A stretch of 15,564 nt of DNA from an uncultured Lachnospiraceae bacterium. Its GTDB lineage: Bacteria > Bacillota > Clostridia > Lachnospirales > Lachnospiraceae. The stretch is from assembly GCA_947177465.1 (NCBI GenBank), contig CAMWUP010000016.1, positions 1 through 15,564 of the forward strand, written 5' to 3'. Positions 1-5,786 of the stretch are shown here, piece by piece. The position numbers were made by a program, and so were the translations under genes. Numbering within the stretch: position 1 is the first letter of the stretch; the number at the start of each line of letters is the position of its first letter. The notes under the pieces were generated by a model. That model was not told where the DNA came from and did not search any database. It saw only the letters and a list, made by a program, of their open reading frames with translations.

Positions 1-55
1 GAAGGACTTTGAGCAAAGACTGCTTAAAGCATATAACTTAAAAGAGGATGACAGC

Positions 56-1066
56 ATGGCTTCTATGAAGGACATATCCCGTGTGTGCGGTGTCAGTGTC
101 GCGACGGTCAGTAAAGCGCTTAACAATCATAAGGATATCAGCGAGGAGACAAAATCACATATACGTCAGGTTGCAAAGGAAATGGGTTATTATCCCAATT
201 CTCTGGCAAGAGCCTTAAAGACGAACCGTACCTATAATATCGGGGTGCTGTTTACGGATGAGGCGGGAAACGGACTGACGCACGATTATTTTGCCGGTGT
301 GCTGGACAGCTTTAAGCGTTCAGTGGAGGCGAGAGGTTATGATGTGACTTTTCTCAATGTCAGTAAAAACCGGAAAAATCGTATGACCTATTTGGAGCAC
401 TGTCATTACAGAGGGTTTGACGGTGTGATGATTGCCAATGTGGATTTCTATGATCCGGAAGTGGAGGAACTGGTAAAAAGTGATATCCCGATTGTGACGA
501 TTGACCATCTGTTTCATGACAGGGCAGTTATCGTTTCCGACAATGTAAGAGGTATGCGGGAGTTATTTACTTATATTTACGAGCAGGGGCATCGGCGGAT
601 AGCATATATACACGGCGCCAGCTCAACGGTCACTAAAAGCCGTATCTCTTCTTTTTTGAAGACAGCAGAGGAATTGGGGGTAACAGTTCCGGATGCGTAT
701 CTTCGGGAGTCGGCATACCGTGATACAAAAGGGGCGGGAGAGGCGACAAAGGCACTATTGGATTTGCCCAATCCTCCCACTTGTATCATATATCCCGATG
801 ATTTTTCCTGCTTTGGCGGTATGAACGTCATTCGGGAAAGGGGGCTTCGGATTCCGGAGGATATTTCCGTGGCGGGATATGACGGTATTCGAGCCGGCAG
901 GCATATCGAGCCTCAGCTTACGACACTGAAGCAGGATACAGTGCAAATCGGGGCACAGGCGGGGGAAAAGCTGATAAGCCTGATTGAAAAGCCGAGGTCT
1001 ACTATTATGGAGCCCGTGACAATCCGCGGCGAAGTCTATAAAGGAAAGACAGTAGGCAGTATTTAA
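56..1066 (+). CDS. LacI-family transcriptional regulator
   Basis: A 336-residue LacI/GalR-family repressor, full length for the family. Residues 4-23 form the N-terminal helix-turn-helix (KDISRVCGVSVATVSKALNN), followed by the hinge region (PNSLARALKTNRT, about 48-60). The rest is a periplasmic-binding-protein-like effector domain, including the typical IPEDISVAGYDG segment near 266. The start is chosen because GAGG at 44-47 sits 8 nt before the ATG. An in-frame ATG lies three codons further on, so the start is uncertain by that much. It lies 73 nt upstream of a sugar-binding lipoprotein gene on the same strand and most likely controls that ABC transporter in response to a sugar. The sugar cannot be told from the sequence. 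The family assignment is firm; the regulon is inferred from position. Confidence 0.95.
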   Translation: MASMKDISRVCGVSVATVSKALNNHKDISEETKSHIRQVAKEMGYYPNSLARALKTNRTYNIGVLFTDEAGNGLTHDYFAGVLDSFKRSVEARGYDVTFLNVSKNRKNRMTYLEHCHYRGFDGVMIANVDFYDPEVEELVKSDIPIVTIDHLFHDRAVIVSDNVRGMRELFTYIYEQGHRRIAYIHGASSTVTKSRISSFLKTAEELGVTVPDAYLRESAYRDTKGAGEATKALLDLPNPPTCIIYPDDFSCFGGMNVIRERGLRIPEDISVAGYDGIRAGRHIEPQLTTLKQDTVQIGAQAGEKLISLIEKPRSTIMEPVTIRGEVYKGKTVGSI

Positions 1067-1078
1067 CCGATATTAATT

Positions 1079-1099
1079 CTGCGAAAGCAGTTTTAATAT
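1079..1099 (+). promoter_or_regulatory. Small palindrome upstream of the lipoprotein gene
   Basis: CTGCGAAAGCAG (1079-1090) is a perfect 4-bp inverted repeat around GAAA, which in RNA would be a GNRA tetraloop hairpin, followed by TTTTAATAT. It is the only dyad in the 73-nt gap. It could be a weak attenuator between the lacI gene and the transporter genes, or part of an operator. It lacks the central CG expected of classical LacI-family operators. No convincing sigma-A promoter was found in this gap. Confidence 0.25.
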
Positions 1100-1139
1100 A
1101 AAAACAAAACACCTATTTATTATTAAAGGGAGGAAAAAA

Positions 1140-2570
1140 ATGAAGAAAAAAGTATTAAGCATTTTCCTTACCGTTGCTATGGCAGCTACTCTGCTCACCG
1201 CATGTGGTGACAAAGAGGCTAACAACGGCGGTAATGAAAGCACACCTGCACCGACCACAGATTCTACACCTGCACCGGATAACAACGGTGGCGGCGAAGA
1301 GAACAATGGCGGCGGTGAGGAAAGCAATGGTCTGGCTTACGCCGGCACACTGGAGCTTATGCACTTCTCTACTTCTGAGGAATCTCAGGGTAACGGTGGT
1401 TCTGACGGCTTCCGTACTATGATTGCAAACTGGAAGACTGCAAACCCTGGCATCACGTTGGAAGAGAACGTTCTTGCAAACGATGACTACAAGACACAGA
1501 TTGCTACATTGGCAGCAGCAAACGACCTGCCTGACGTATTCCTGCTTCAGGGTATGAATACCATCGCATGGGCAGATCAGGGTCTGATACTTGATATGAC
1601 CGATTACATTGCAGCTTCACCGTATGCATCTGATTACAACAACTCTTACTTTGCTCCGTTTACCACTCCGGACGGCAAGATTTATGCACTTCCTGCTCTG
1701 ACTGGTGGTACTTGTACAGTAATTATGTACGACAAGACCGTATGGGGTGACGAATTCCCTTCAACCTGGGAAGAAGTAGAAGCTAAGGCTGCTGATATCA
1801 TCGCAGAGGGCAAGACTCCTATCGCTTTTGGTAACAGCGGACAGTGGCAGGCAAACTCCTGCTTCATCTCCACTCTGGCAGACAGATACACCGGTCCCGA
1901 CTGGTATATGTCCATGATTGCAAAGGGCGGCGCTAAGTTTACTGACCCTGAGTTCGTAGCAGCACTTGCTGAGACCCAGAGACTGTTCAACCAGACAGAA
2001 ATCTTCAACAAGGACTTCAACGCAGTATCCAATGAGGATGCTCGTGAGTACTACATCGATGGCAGCGCTACAGCTTTCATCGGCGGTAACTGGGACGTAT
2101 CCTATGTACAGGCTTCTCTGGAAGGAACAGACCTGTATAACAATACCGGTTTCGCAGTTCTTCCTCAGTCTGCAGATGCAACACATCAGAGAGGCAGCCA
2201 GAACATCGGTCTTGGTTATGGTGTAGCAATCAATCCTGCAGTAGCAAATGATCCGGACAAGCTGGCAGCAGCTCTTGACCTTGCTTACTATCTGACAGGT
2301 CCTGATTTCTCCGGTTTCGTAGCAGAGAACTATGCACTTGGCGGTCTGACCGCAGCTCCTGATGTTGACTGGAGCAAGTTTGACCAGTGGACCATCGATT
2401 TCTACAACTGGTCTTATGTAGATACAGAGACATGTGAAATTTATGACTCTTATCTTGACGGCGCTATCTGGAGCGTTCTGAATGCAGATTTGCAGGCTAT
2501 GATGAACGGCAGCATGTCTCCTGAAGATGTAGCAGCTAACGCTCAGGCAGCATACGAGGCAAACTATTAA
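1140..2570 (+). CDS. Sugar ABC transporter substrate-binding lipoprotein
   Basis: A 476-residue extracellular solute-binding protein of the family-1 (CUT1, MalE/UgpB-like) type. It has a lipoprotein signal peptide: basic MKKK, a hydrophobic core and the lipobox LTAC with Cys22 as the lipidated residue. Residues about 26-62 form a low-complexity Asn/Gly/Glu/Thr/Pro spacer with STPAP and NNGGGEE each present twice, probably a flexible tether on the membrane. The globular part starts around GTLELMHFST. The start has a GGGAGG site 7-8 nt upstream. Codon use strongly favours AAC, TAC, GGT and GCA compared with neighbouring genes, as expected of a very highly expressed binding protein. It feeds the two permeases downstream. 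The ligand is unknown, probably a mono- or oligosaccharide by family. Confidence 0.93.
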   Translation: MKKKVLSIFLTVAMAATLLTACGDKEANNGGNESTPAPTTDSTPAPDNNGGGEENNGGGEESNGLAYAGTLELMHFSTSEESQGNGGSDGFRTMIANWKTANPGITLEENVLANDDYKTQIATLAAANDLPDVFLLQGMNTIAWADQGLILDMTDYIAASPYASDYNNSYFAPFTTPDGKIYALPALTGGTCTVIMYDKTVWGDEFPSTWEEVEAKAADIIAEGKTPIAFGNSGQWQANSCFISTLADRYTGPDWYMSMIAKGGAKFTDPEFVAALAETQRLFNQTEIFNKDFNAVSNEDAREYYIDGSATAFIGGNWDVSYVQASLEGTDLYNNTGFAVLPQSADATHQRGSQNIGLGYGVAINPAVANDPDKLAAALDLAYYLTGPDFSGFVAENYALGGLTAAPDVDWSKFDQWTIDFYNWSYVDTETCEIYDSYLDGAIWSVLNADLQAMMNGSMSPEDVAANAQAAYEANY

Positions 2571-2608
2571 GATTGATACCGGTTTAGAGATTAACGGGTG
2601 AATATGCG

Positions 2609-2637
2609 GTACCAGTTGGGCTCTGCCCGACTGGTAC
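2609..2637 (+). terminator. Stem-loop between lipoprotein and permease genes
   Basis: Arms at 2609-2621 and 2625-2637 pair over 13 bp with one G-U and a TCT loop, followed by only three T's. The structure is strong but has a poor U-tract. It therefore looks like a partial terminator or an RNA-stabilising hairpin that keeps lipoprotein mRNA more abundant than permease mRNA, as known for many binding-protein operons (for example malE-malF). The effect here is inferred. Confidence 0.7.
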
Positions 2638-2709
2638 TTTCATTCATGAAGATGGGTATTAAGATAGTATTAGCAAGACTATATGACGTAATATAAAGGA
2701 GGAAATGGG

Positions 2710-3603
2710 ATGCCCAATGCGATTAAGCCTAAAAAAAGCGTGTTATTTGCTTATTTGATTATCCCTGTAGTAATATTTGTATTTGCTGTGTTTGTTCCTC
2801 TGGTTACCGCTTTGGTGTACAGCTTCTTTCAATGGAAGGGCGGTCCGGTAAAGACCTTTAACGGTCTTACAAACTACATAACCTTATTTAAAGACAGCAC
2901 TTTCTGGCTGTCCTTCAGACACAATATCTTTTTGGTACTGGTATGTATCATCGGACAGATTGGTATTGCCTTTATCTTTGTTTTGATGATTAATTCAAAG
3001 CTTGTAAAATTAAAAGGTATCCATAGAACCTTTGGTTTCTTCCCCAGCACAGTTGCAGCGGTATCCATCGGTTTCATATGGAAAATGATTTATGATTATA
3101 ATCGCGGTCTTATAAACTGGTTTTTAGATAAAATAGGTCGTTCGGATTTACAGCAGGTATGGCTGAACAATGAAAGTCTTGTCATGCTTCTGGTGGCGAT
3201 TCCGCTGGTTTGGCAGTGGATTGGATATTATATGGTAATTCTGCTTTCTGCAATATCTTCCATTGATCAGGAAATTTTTGAGGTGGCGGAGCTAGATGGC
3301 GCCAATGCAGTGCAAAGAGCTATTTATATTGTATTTCCACTGGTAAAAAATACGATTCTTGTTTGTATAACGCTGTGTATTGCCGGCAACATGAAGGCCT
3401 TTGACAATATTTACGTCATGACAAGCGGCGGACCAGGTAATGCTTCCATGGTTATGGCGATGTACGGTTATCAGGTTTCCTTCTCGCAGCAGAATATGGG
3501 TTATGGTAGTGCGATTTCCGTAGGCATCTTTGTACTCAGCCTGCTGGTAATCGGCGGTTCCCAGTGGCTGATTGGTCTTATGACCAAGAAGAGTGATGTG
3601 TAG
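2710..3603 (+). CDS. Sugar ABC transporter permease (MalF/UgpA type)
   Basis: A 297-residue inner-membrane permease of the CUT1 sugar ABC family. About six hydrophobic segments are visible (roughly 11-34, 72-95, 108-128, 157-180, 213-230, 262-290). The EAA loop that contacts the ATPase is EVAELDGANAVQRAIYIVFP at 191-210, with the conserved Gly of the motif at 197. The start follows AAAGGAGG (2695-2702) with 7 nt spacing. It is 139 nt downstream of the lipoprotein gene, beyond the stem-loop at 2609-2637, and 17 nt upstream of the second permease gene, with which it should form a heterodimer. No ATP-binding subunit is encoded nearby. In Firmicutes such systems commonly share one MsmK-like ATPase encoded elsewhere. 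Confidence 0.93.
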   Translation: MPNAIKPKKSVLFAYLIIPVVIFVFAVFVPLVTALVYSFFQWKGGPVKTFNGLTNYITLFKDSTFWLSFRHNIFLVLVCIIGQIGIAFIFVLMINSKLVKLKGIHRTFGFFPSTVAAVSIGFIWKMIYDYNRGLINWFLDKIGRSDLQQVWLNNESLVMLLVAIPLVWQWIGYYMVILLSAISSIDQEIFEVAELDGANAVQRAIYIVFPLVKNTILVCITLCIAGNMKAFDNIYVMTSGGPGNASMVMAMYGYQVSFSQQNMGYGSAISVGIFVLSLLVIGGSQWLIGLMTKKSDV

Positions 3604-3620
3604 GAAGGAGGGAATAGAAA

Positions 3621-4505
3621 ATGGCTAAAAAATTTGAAATGACAAAGGTAGAAGACCGCAGTACCGGCACAAAGGTAAAGAAAGGAATTCTTGGCGTCTT
3701 CTTAAACTTGATGCTGATTATATTCTCCCTGACCTGTATTTTCCCTTTGATATGGATGTTCTATTCTTCCTTAAAAGAGAAGAGAGCGTTTAATGCGGAC
3801 ATTATCGGTCTGCCGAAAGAGCCTACACTGCTCAACTACCAACGTATTCTTGAAAATACAGACTATCATCTGGGAAGCTCCATGTTCAACAGCTTCCGCA
3901 CCACGCTGCTTTCAGTGGCTTTGATAGTTATTTTGGGCTTTATTGTAGGATACATACTGGCACGTATTAAGTTTAAAATGAACAGAGCGCTTTATCTGAT
4001 GTTCTTAATGGGTATGCTGATTCCGGTTCACTCCCTGTTGGTGCCTATTTACGTGGTGTTCAACAATTGTGGGCTGTCAAATAAGTGGTTTACTTTGATT
4101 ATCCCTTATGTGGCGTTCGGGCTTCCTGTGGCGATATTCCTTGTGGAAGGCTTTGTAAAGGGTATTCCCGTAGCGTTGGAGGAAGCGGCAGCTATCGATG
4201 GCAGTTCTTTTACAAGGACACTGTTCCAGATTATTATGCCAATCTGCCGTCCGATTATGACGACGATTGCCATTATTCAGACTTTCGCCTGCTGGAACGA
4301 GTTTTCCTTTGCGTTGATTCTGATTAAGAGTCCCAAGCTGCAGACAGTGCCTCTTGCCATGACACAGTTTACAGGGCAGTTTGCTTCAGACTATCCGAAG
4401 ATTATGGCGGCTATGCTCCTTACCATGTCCCCGATTGTTGTACTGTACTTCTGTTTCAGCAAGCAGATTATCAAGGGTATGGTTGCCGGTGCGGTAAAGG
4501 GTTAA
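3621..4505 (+). CDS. Sugar ABC transporter permease (MalG/UgpE type)
   Basis: A 294-residue second permease of the CUT1 transporter. After a polar N-terminus of about 20 residues there are about six membrane segments. The EAA loop LEEAAAIDGSSFTRTLFQII (186-205) carries the conserved EAA and Gly. It begins 17 nt after the first permease, with an AGGAAGGAGGG site (3603-3613) before the ATG, so the two are probably translated from one message. The product should pair with the upstream permease to form the membrane channel. The gene ends the transporter cluster and is followed by an intrinsic terminator at 4561-4602. No sugar-metabolising enzyme follows. Confidence 0.93.
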   Translation: MAKKFEMTKVEDRSTGTKVKKGILGVFLNLMLIIFSLTCIFPLIWMFYSSLKEKRAFNADIIGLPKEPTLLNYQRILENTDYHLGSSMFNSFRTTLLSVALIVILGFIVGYILARIKFKMNRALYLMFLMGMLIPVHSLLVPIYVVFNNCGLSNKWFTLIIPYVAFGLPVAIFLVEGFVKGIPVALEEAAAIDGSSFTRTLFQIIMPICRPIMTTIAIIQTFACWNEFSFALILIKSPKLQTVPLAMTQFTGQFASDYPKIMAAMLLTMSPIVVLYFCFSKQIIKGMVAGAVKG

Positions 4506-4545
4506 TGTTTTATAAAAAGTTAATAATACCTTTTCAGACCTTTTA

Positions 4546-4574
4546 TTTACGGTAGGAAGTGGGCATGTTATAAT
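4546..4574 (+). promoter_or_regulatory. Sigma-A promoter overlapping a terminator
   Basis: TTTACG (4546-4551), a 17-bp spacer and TATAAT (4569-4574) form a good vegetative promoter. The -10 box lies in the 5' arm of the terminator hairpin of the transporter operon. Transcription would start near 4581, in the hairpin loop, about 59 nt before the proposed TTG start of the DUF1700 gene. Confidence 0.6.
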
Positions 4575-4602
4575 GTGATAAACACTATAGCATGCCCTTT
4601 TT
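4561..4602 (+). terminator. Intrinsic terminator of the ABC transporter genes
   Basis: GGGCATG (4561-4567) pairs with CATGCCC (4591-4597). The stem continues inward through T-TATA and GTG/CAC with a small bulge to a short A-rich loop, and is followed by TTTTT (4598-4602). It lies 55 nt after the permease stop codon. Confidence 0.85.
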
Positions 4603-4639
4603 ATCAATTATTTTATAGAGTTTTAAGGGGTAGATACGT

Positions 4640-5185
4640 TTGGAGGAAAATACAGAGGTTATGACGAAGCAGGAATTTTTGGACAGTCTGCGTGCCGCGC
4701 TTTCCAGCAGAGTCAGCACAAGAGCAGTGGCTGAAAATATCAGTTTTTATGAGGATTATATCAATACGCAGGTGCGCATGGGAAAAAGCGAAGCGCAGGT
4801 GATAGAAGAGCTTGGAGACCCGCGGCTTTTGGCAAGAAGCATTGCAGAAGCTGAAAAGCGTGCAGGAACAGGCAGTGAGACGGAAACAGAATACCAAACC
4901 ACAGGTAATGGTTACAGTTATAGGGCGGGGCAGCGTAATGGCTATGAAACCGGACAGCGCAGCGCCTATGGCTACAGTTATGAGACTGGACGGCGCAGCT
5001 ATGGAGCCGGACAGCGTAACGGCAATGGTTACAGGATTCCGCTGTGGTTGATAATCGGTATTGTACTGCTTATCGTTGTTTTGGTTTTATCATTTGTATT
5101 TTCTGTGATTTCTTTTTTGGCGCCGATTTTGATTCCCATTGTGCTGGTTGTTTTAACGGTGCGCCTGTTCAGACGTCTGCTATAG
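4640..5185 (+). CDS. DUF1700/HAAS-domain membrane protein
   Basis: A 181-residue protein with three parts. Residues about 8-75 resemble the DUF1700 (HAAS) helical domain: MTKQEFLDSLRAAL, then FYEDYI and VIEELGDPRLLARSI. Residues about 86-130 are a Gly/Tyr/Arg/Gln-rich linker built from imperfect repeats (GYSY, GQRNGY, GQRSAYG, GRRSYGAG). Residues about 131-181 hold two closely spaced hydrophobic stretches and a basic tail (RLFRRLL). DUF1700 proteins are generally membrane-associated, often next to PadR regulators or anti-sigma-like modules, but the function is not established. No PadR gene is present here. The start is uncertain. TTG at 4640 has AAGGGG (4625-4630) 9 nt upstream; the ATG at 4661 begins the conserved domain but has a poorly spaced site. 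TTG is preferred on the ribosome-binding-site evidence. Confidence 0.75.
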   Translation: MEENTEVMTKQEFLDSLRAALSSRVSTRAVAENISFYEDYINTQVRMGKSEAQVIEELGDPRLLARSIAEAEKRAGTGSETETEYQTTGNGYSYRAGQRNGYETGQRSAYGYSYETGRRSYGAGQRNGNGYRIPLWLIIGIVLLIVVLVLSFVFSVISFLAPILIPIVLVVLTVRLFRRLL

Positions 5186-5212
5186 ATTTCAAATTGTAGA
5201 AGGTAGTTTTAT

Positions 5213-5256
5213 AAAAAGAAAAGGTAACGAGCCGTCAGGGGGACTGGCGGCTCGTT
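5213..5256 (-). terminator. Minus-strand intrinsic terminator
   Basis: Arms at 5226-5238 and 5244-5256 pair over 13 bp with one G-T. On the minus strand the hairpin is followed after 3 nt by TTTTCTTTTT (complement of 5213-5222). On the plus strand no T-run follows, so the hairpin is oriented to end minus-strand transcription and is only a poor terminator for the DUF1700 gene upstream. Confidence 0.65.
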
Positions 5257-5327
5257 GAGGGGAGTATAAATAATTAATATATAAGGGTTTGCAAAAGGAG
5301 ATTGATGAAGGGTCAATTCCCTTTGCT
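5213..5327 (-). ncRNA. Candidate small RNA with C-rich loops
   Basis: This is a minus-strand transcription unit of about 115 nt in the gap between two plus-strand genes. A sigma-A promoter (5334-5362, minus) would start RNA near 5327, exactly at the base of a 14-bp stem-loop (5291-5326; one G-U, one bulged C) with loop CCCUUCA. A single-stranded AU-rich segment containing CUCCCCUC follows. A second stem-loop (5226-5256; 13 bp with one G-U) has the loop UCCCC, and then a T-rich run. C-rich loops of the UCCC kind are known in Firmicutes small RNAs (for example S. aureus RsaE), where they pair with Shine-Dalgarno sequences. I do not recognise the family. No convincing protein is encoded. The architecture is seen directly; expression and function are inferred. 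Confidence 0.55.
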
Positions 5328-5333
5328 GTTCTT

Positions 5334-5362
5334 ATTATATAATACTTTAGTACCAAATGCAA
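5334..5362 (-). promoter_or_regulatory. Minus-strand sigma-A promoter for the candidate small RNA
   Basis: Reading the minus strand, TTGCAT (complement of 5357-5362), a 17-bp spacer and TATAAT (complement of 5334-5339) form a near-consensus promoter. The predicted start, near 5327, coincides with the first base before a strong stem-loop. Confidence 0.6.
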
Positions 5363-5396
5363 CATAAAAATAGTACAAAAGTCCCATAAATTTTTG

Positions 5397-5426
5397 GAAT
5401 ATTTTTTGTGCAGTTCAGACATACTA
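5397..5426 (+). promoter_or_regulatory. Sigma-G-like (forespore) promoter
   Basis: GAATA (5397-5401), an 18-bp spacer and CATACTA (5420-5426) match the B. subtilis sigma-G consensus as I recall it (GHATR and CATNHTA, 17-18 bp apart). The expected start near 5433 leaves a leader of about 30 nt that carries AGGAGGAG. No sigma-A promoter is evident at this place. Confidence 0.5.
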
Positions 5427-5461
5427 CTGTTGTAACTAAAAACCAACAGGAGGAGTTTCAT

Positions 5462-5611
5462 ATGTCTAATAACAATCAGAACAATGAAAACCAGAACAAG
5501 TACAATAATTGTTCAAACAGCACACAGAATAGCCAGAACAGCACACAGCAGAGCAACAAGCAGAACAATCAGAACAACCAGAAGCAGAACAAGCAGCAGA
5601 ACAACTACTAA
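5462..5611 (+). CDS. Small Asn/Gln-rich protein, possibly spore-associated
   Basis: A 49-residue protein made almost entirely of Asn, Gln, Ser and Lys, with one Cys (Cys17), two Tyr and no hydrophobic core, so it should be unstructured and soluble. The gene is real on three counts: a strong AGGAGGAG site (5448-5455) 6 nt before the ATG, its own promoter-like sequence, and an intrinsic terminator 20 nt after the stop. The composition recalls gamma-type small acid-soluble spore proteins (SspE of Bacillus, a Gln/Asn-rich amino-acid reserve), but there is no visible sequence alignment. The upstream sequence matches the forespore sigma-G promoter consensus, which supports a spore role. Both points are inference, and the protein is best called hypothetical. 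The codons AAC, CAG and AAC-CAG are reused, making the DNA itself repetitive. Confidence 0.75.
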   Translation: MSNNNQNNENQNKYNNCSNSTQNSQNSTQQSNKQNNQNNQKQNKQQNNY

Positions 5612-5631
5612 TTTTGGTTCTGCGGCGGACA

Positions 5632-5655
5632 GGGGCGCATTAAGCGCCCCTTTTT
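5632..5655 (+). terminator. Intrinsic terminator after the Asn/Gln-rich gene
   Basis: GGGGCGC (5632-5638), loop ATTAA, GCGCCCC (5644-5650), then TTTTT. A perfect 7-bp GC stem with a U-tract. Confidence 0.92.
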
Positions 5656-5687
5656 CGCGTCTATTTTTTCTGCAACGAAAAAATAGG

Positions 5688-5716
5688 TTGGAAGAAACGA
5701 AAAAAAATGTTATACT
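5688..5716 (+). promoter_or_regulatory. Sigma-A promoter of the methyltransferase-chemoreceptor run
   Basis: TTGGAA (5688-5693), a 17-bp spacer and TATACT (5711-5716). Transcription would start near 5723, about 64 nt before the methyltransferase ATG. It is the first strong promoter after the terminator at 5632-5655. Confidence 0.7.
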
Positions 5717-5786
5717 TATAAACATGAGTATAAAATCTGCCGTGTAAACCACGGTGTGTACCAAAAAGATGAAGGAATCATGTTTT

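Noticed and set aside
1079..1090. CTGCGAAAGCAG as a LacI or catabolite (cre) operator.
   Set aside because: It lacks the central CG and the arm length of such operators. It is kept only as a low-confidence dyad.
5189..5461. Minus-strand 90-residue frame across the small-RNA region.
   Set aside because: It runs through the terminator-like hairpin, its start would lie upstream of the minus-strand promoter, and its composition looks random. A noncoding RNA explains the structure better.
5484..5611. Asn/Gln codon repetition as a CRISPR or tandem repeat.
   Set aside because: The repetition follows from the amino-acid composition. The unit length is irregular and there are no spacers.
5740..5754. 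CCGTG-TAAAC-CACGG hairpin in the methyltransferase leader.
   Set aside because: It has only 5 bp and no T-run or conserved riboswitch features, so it may be chance.
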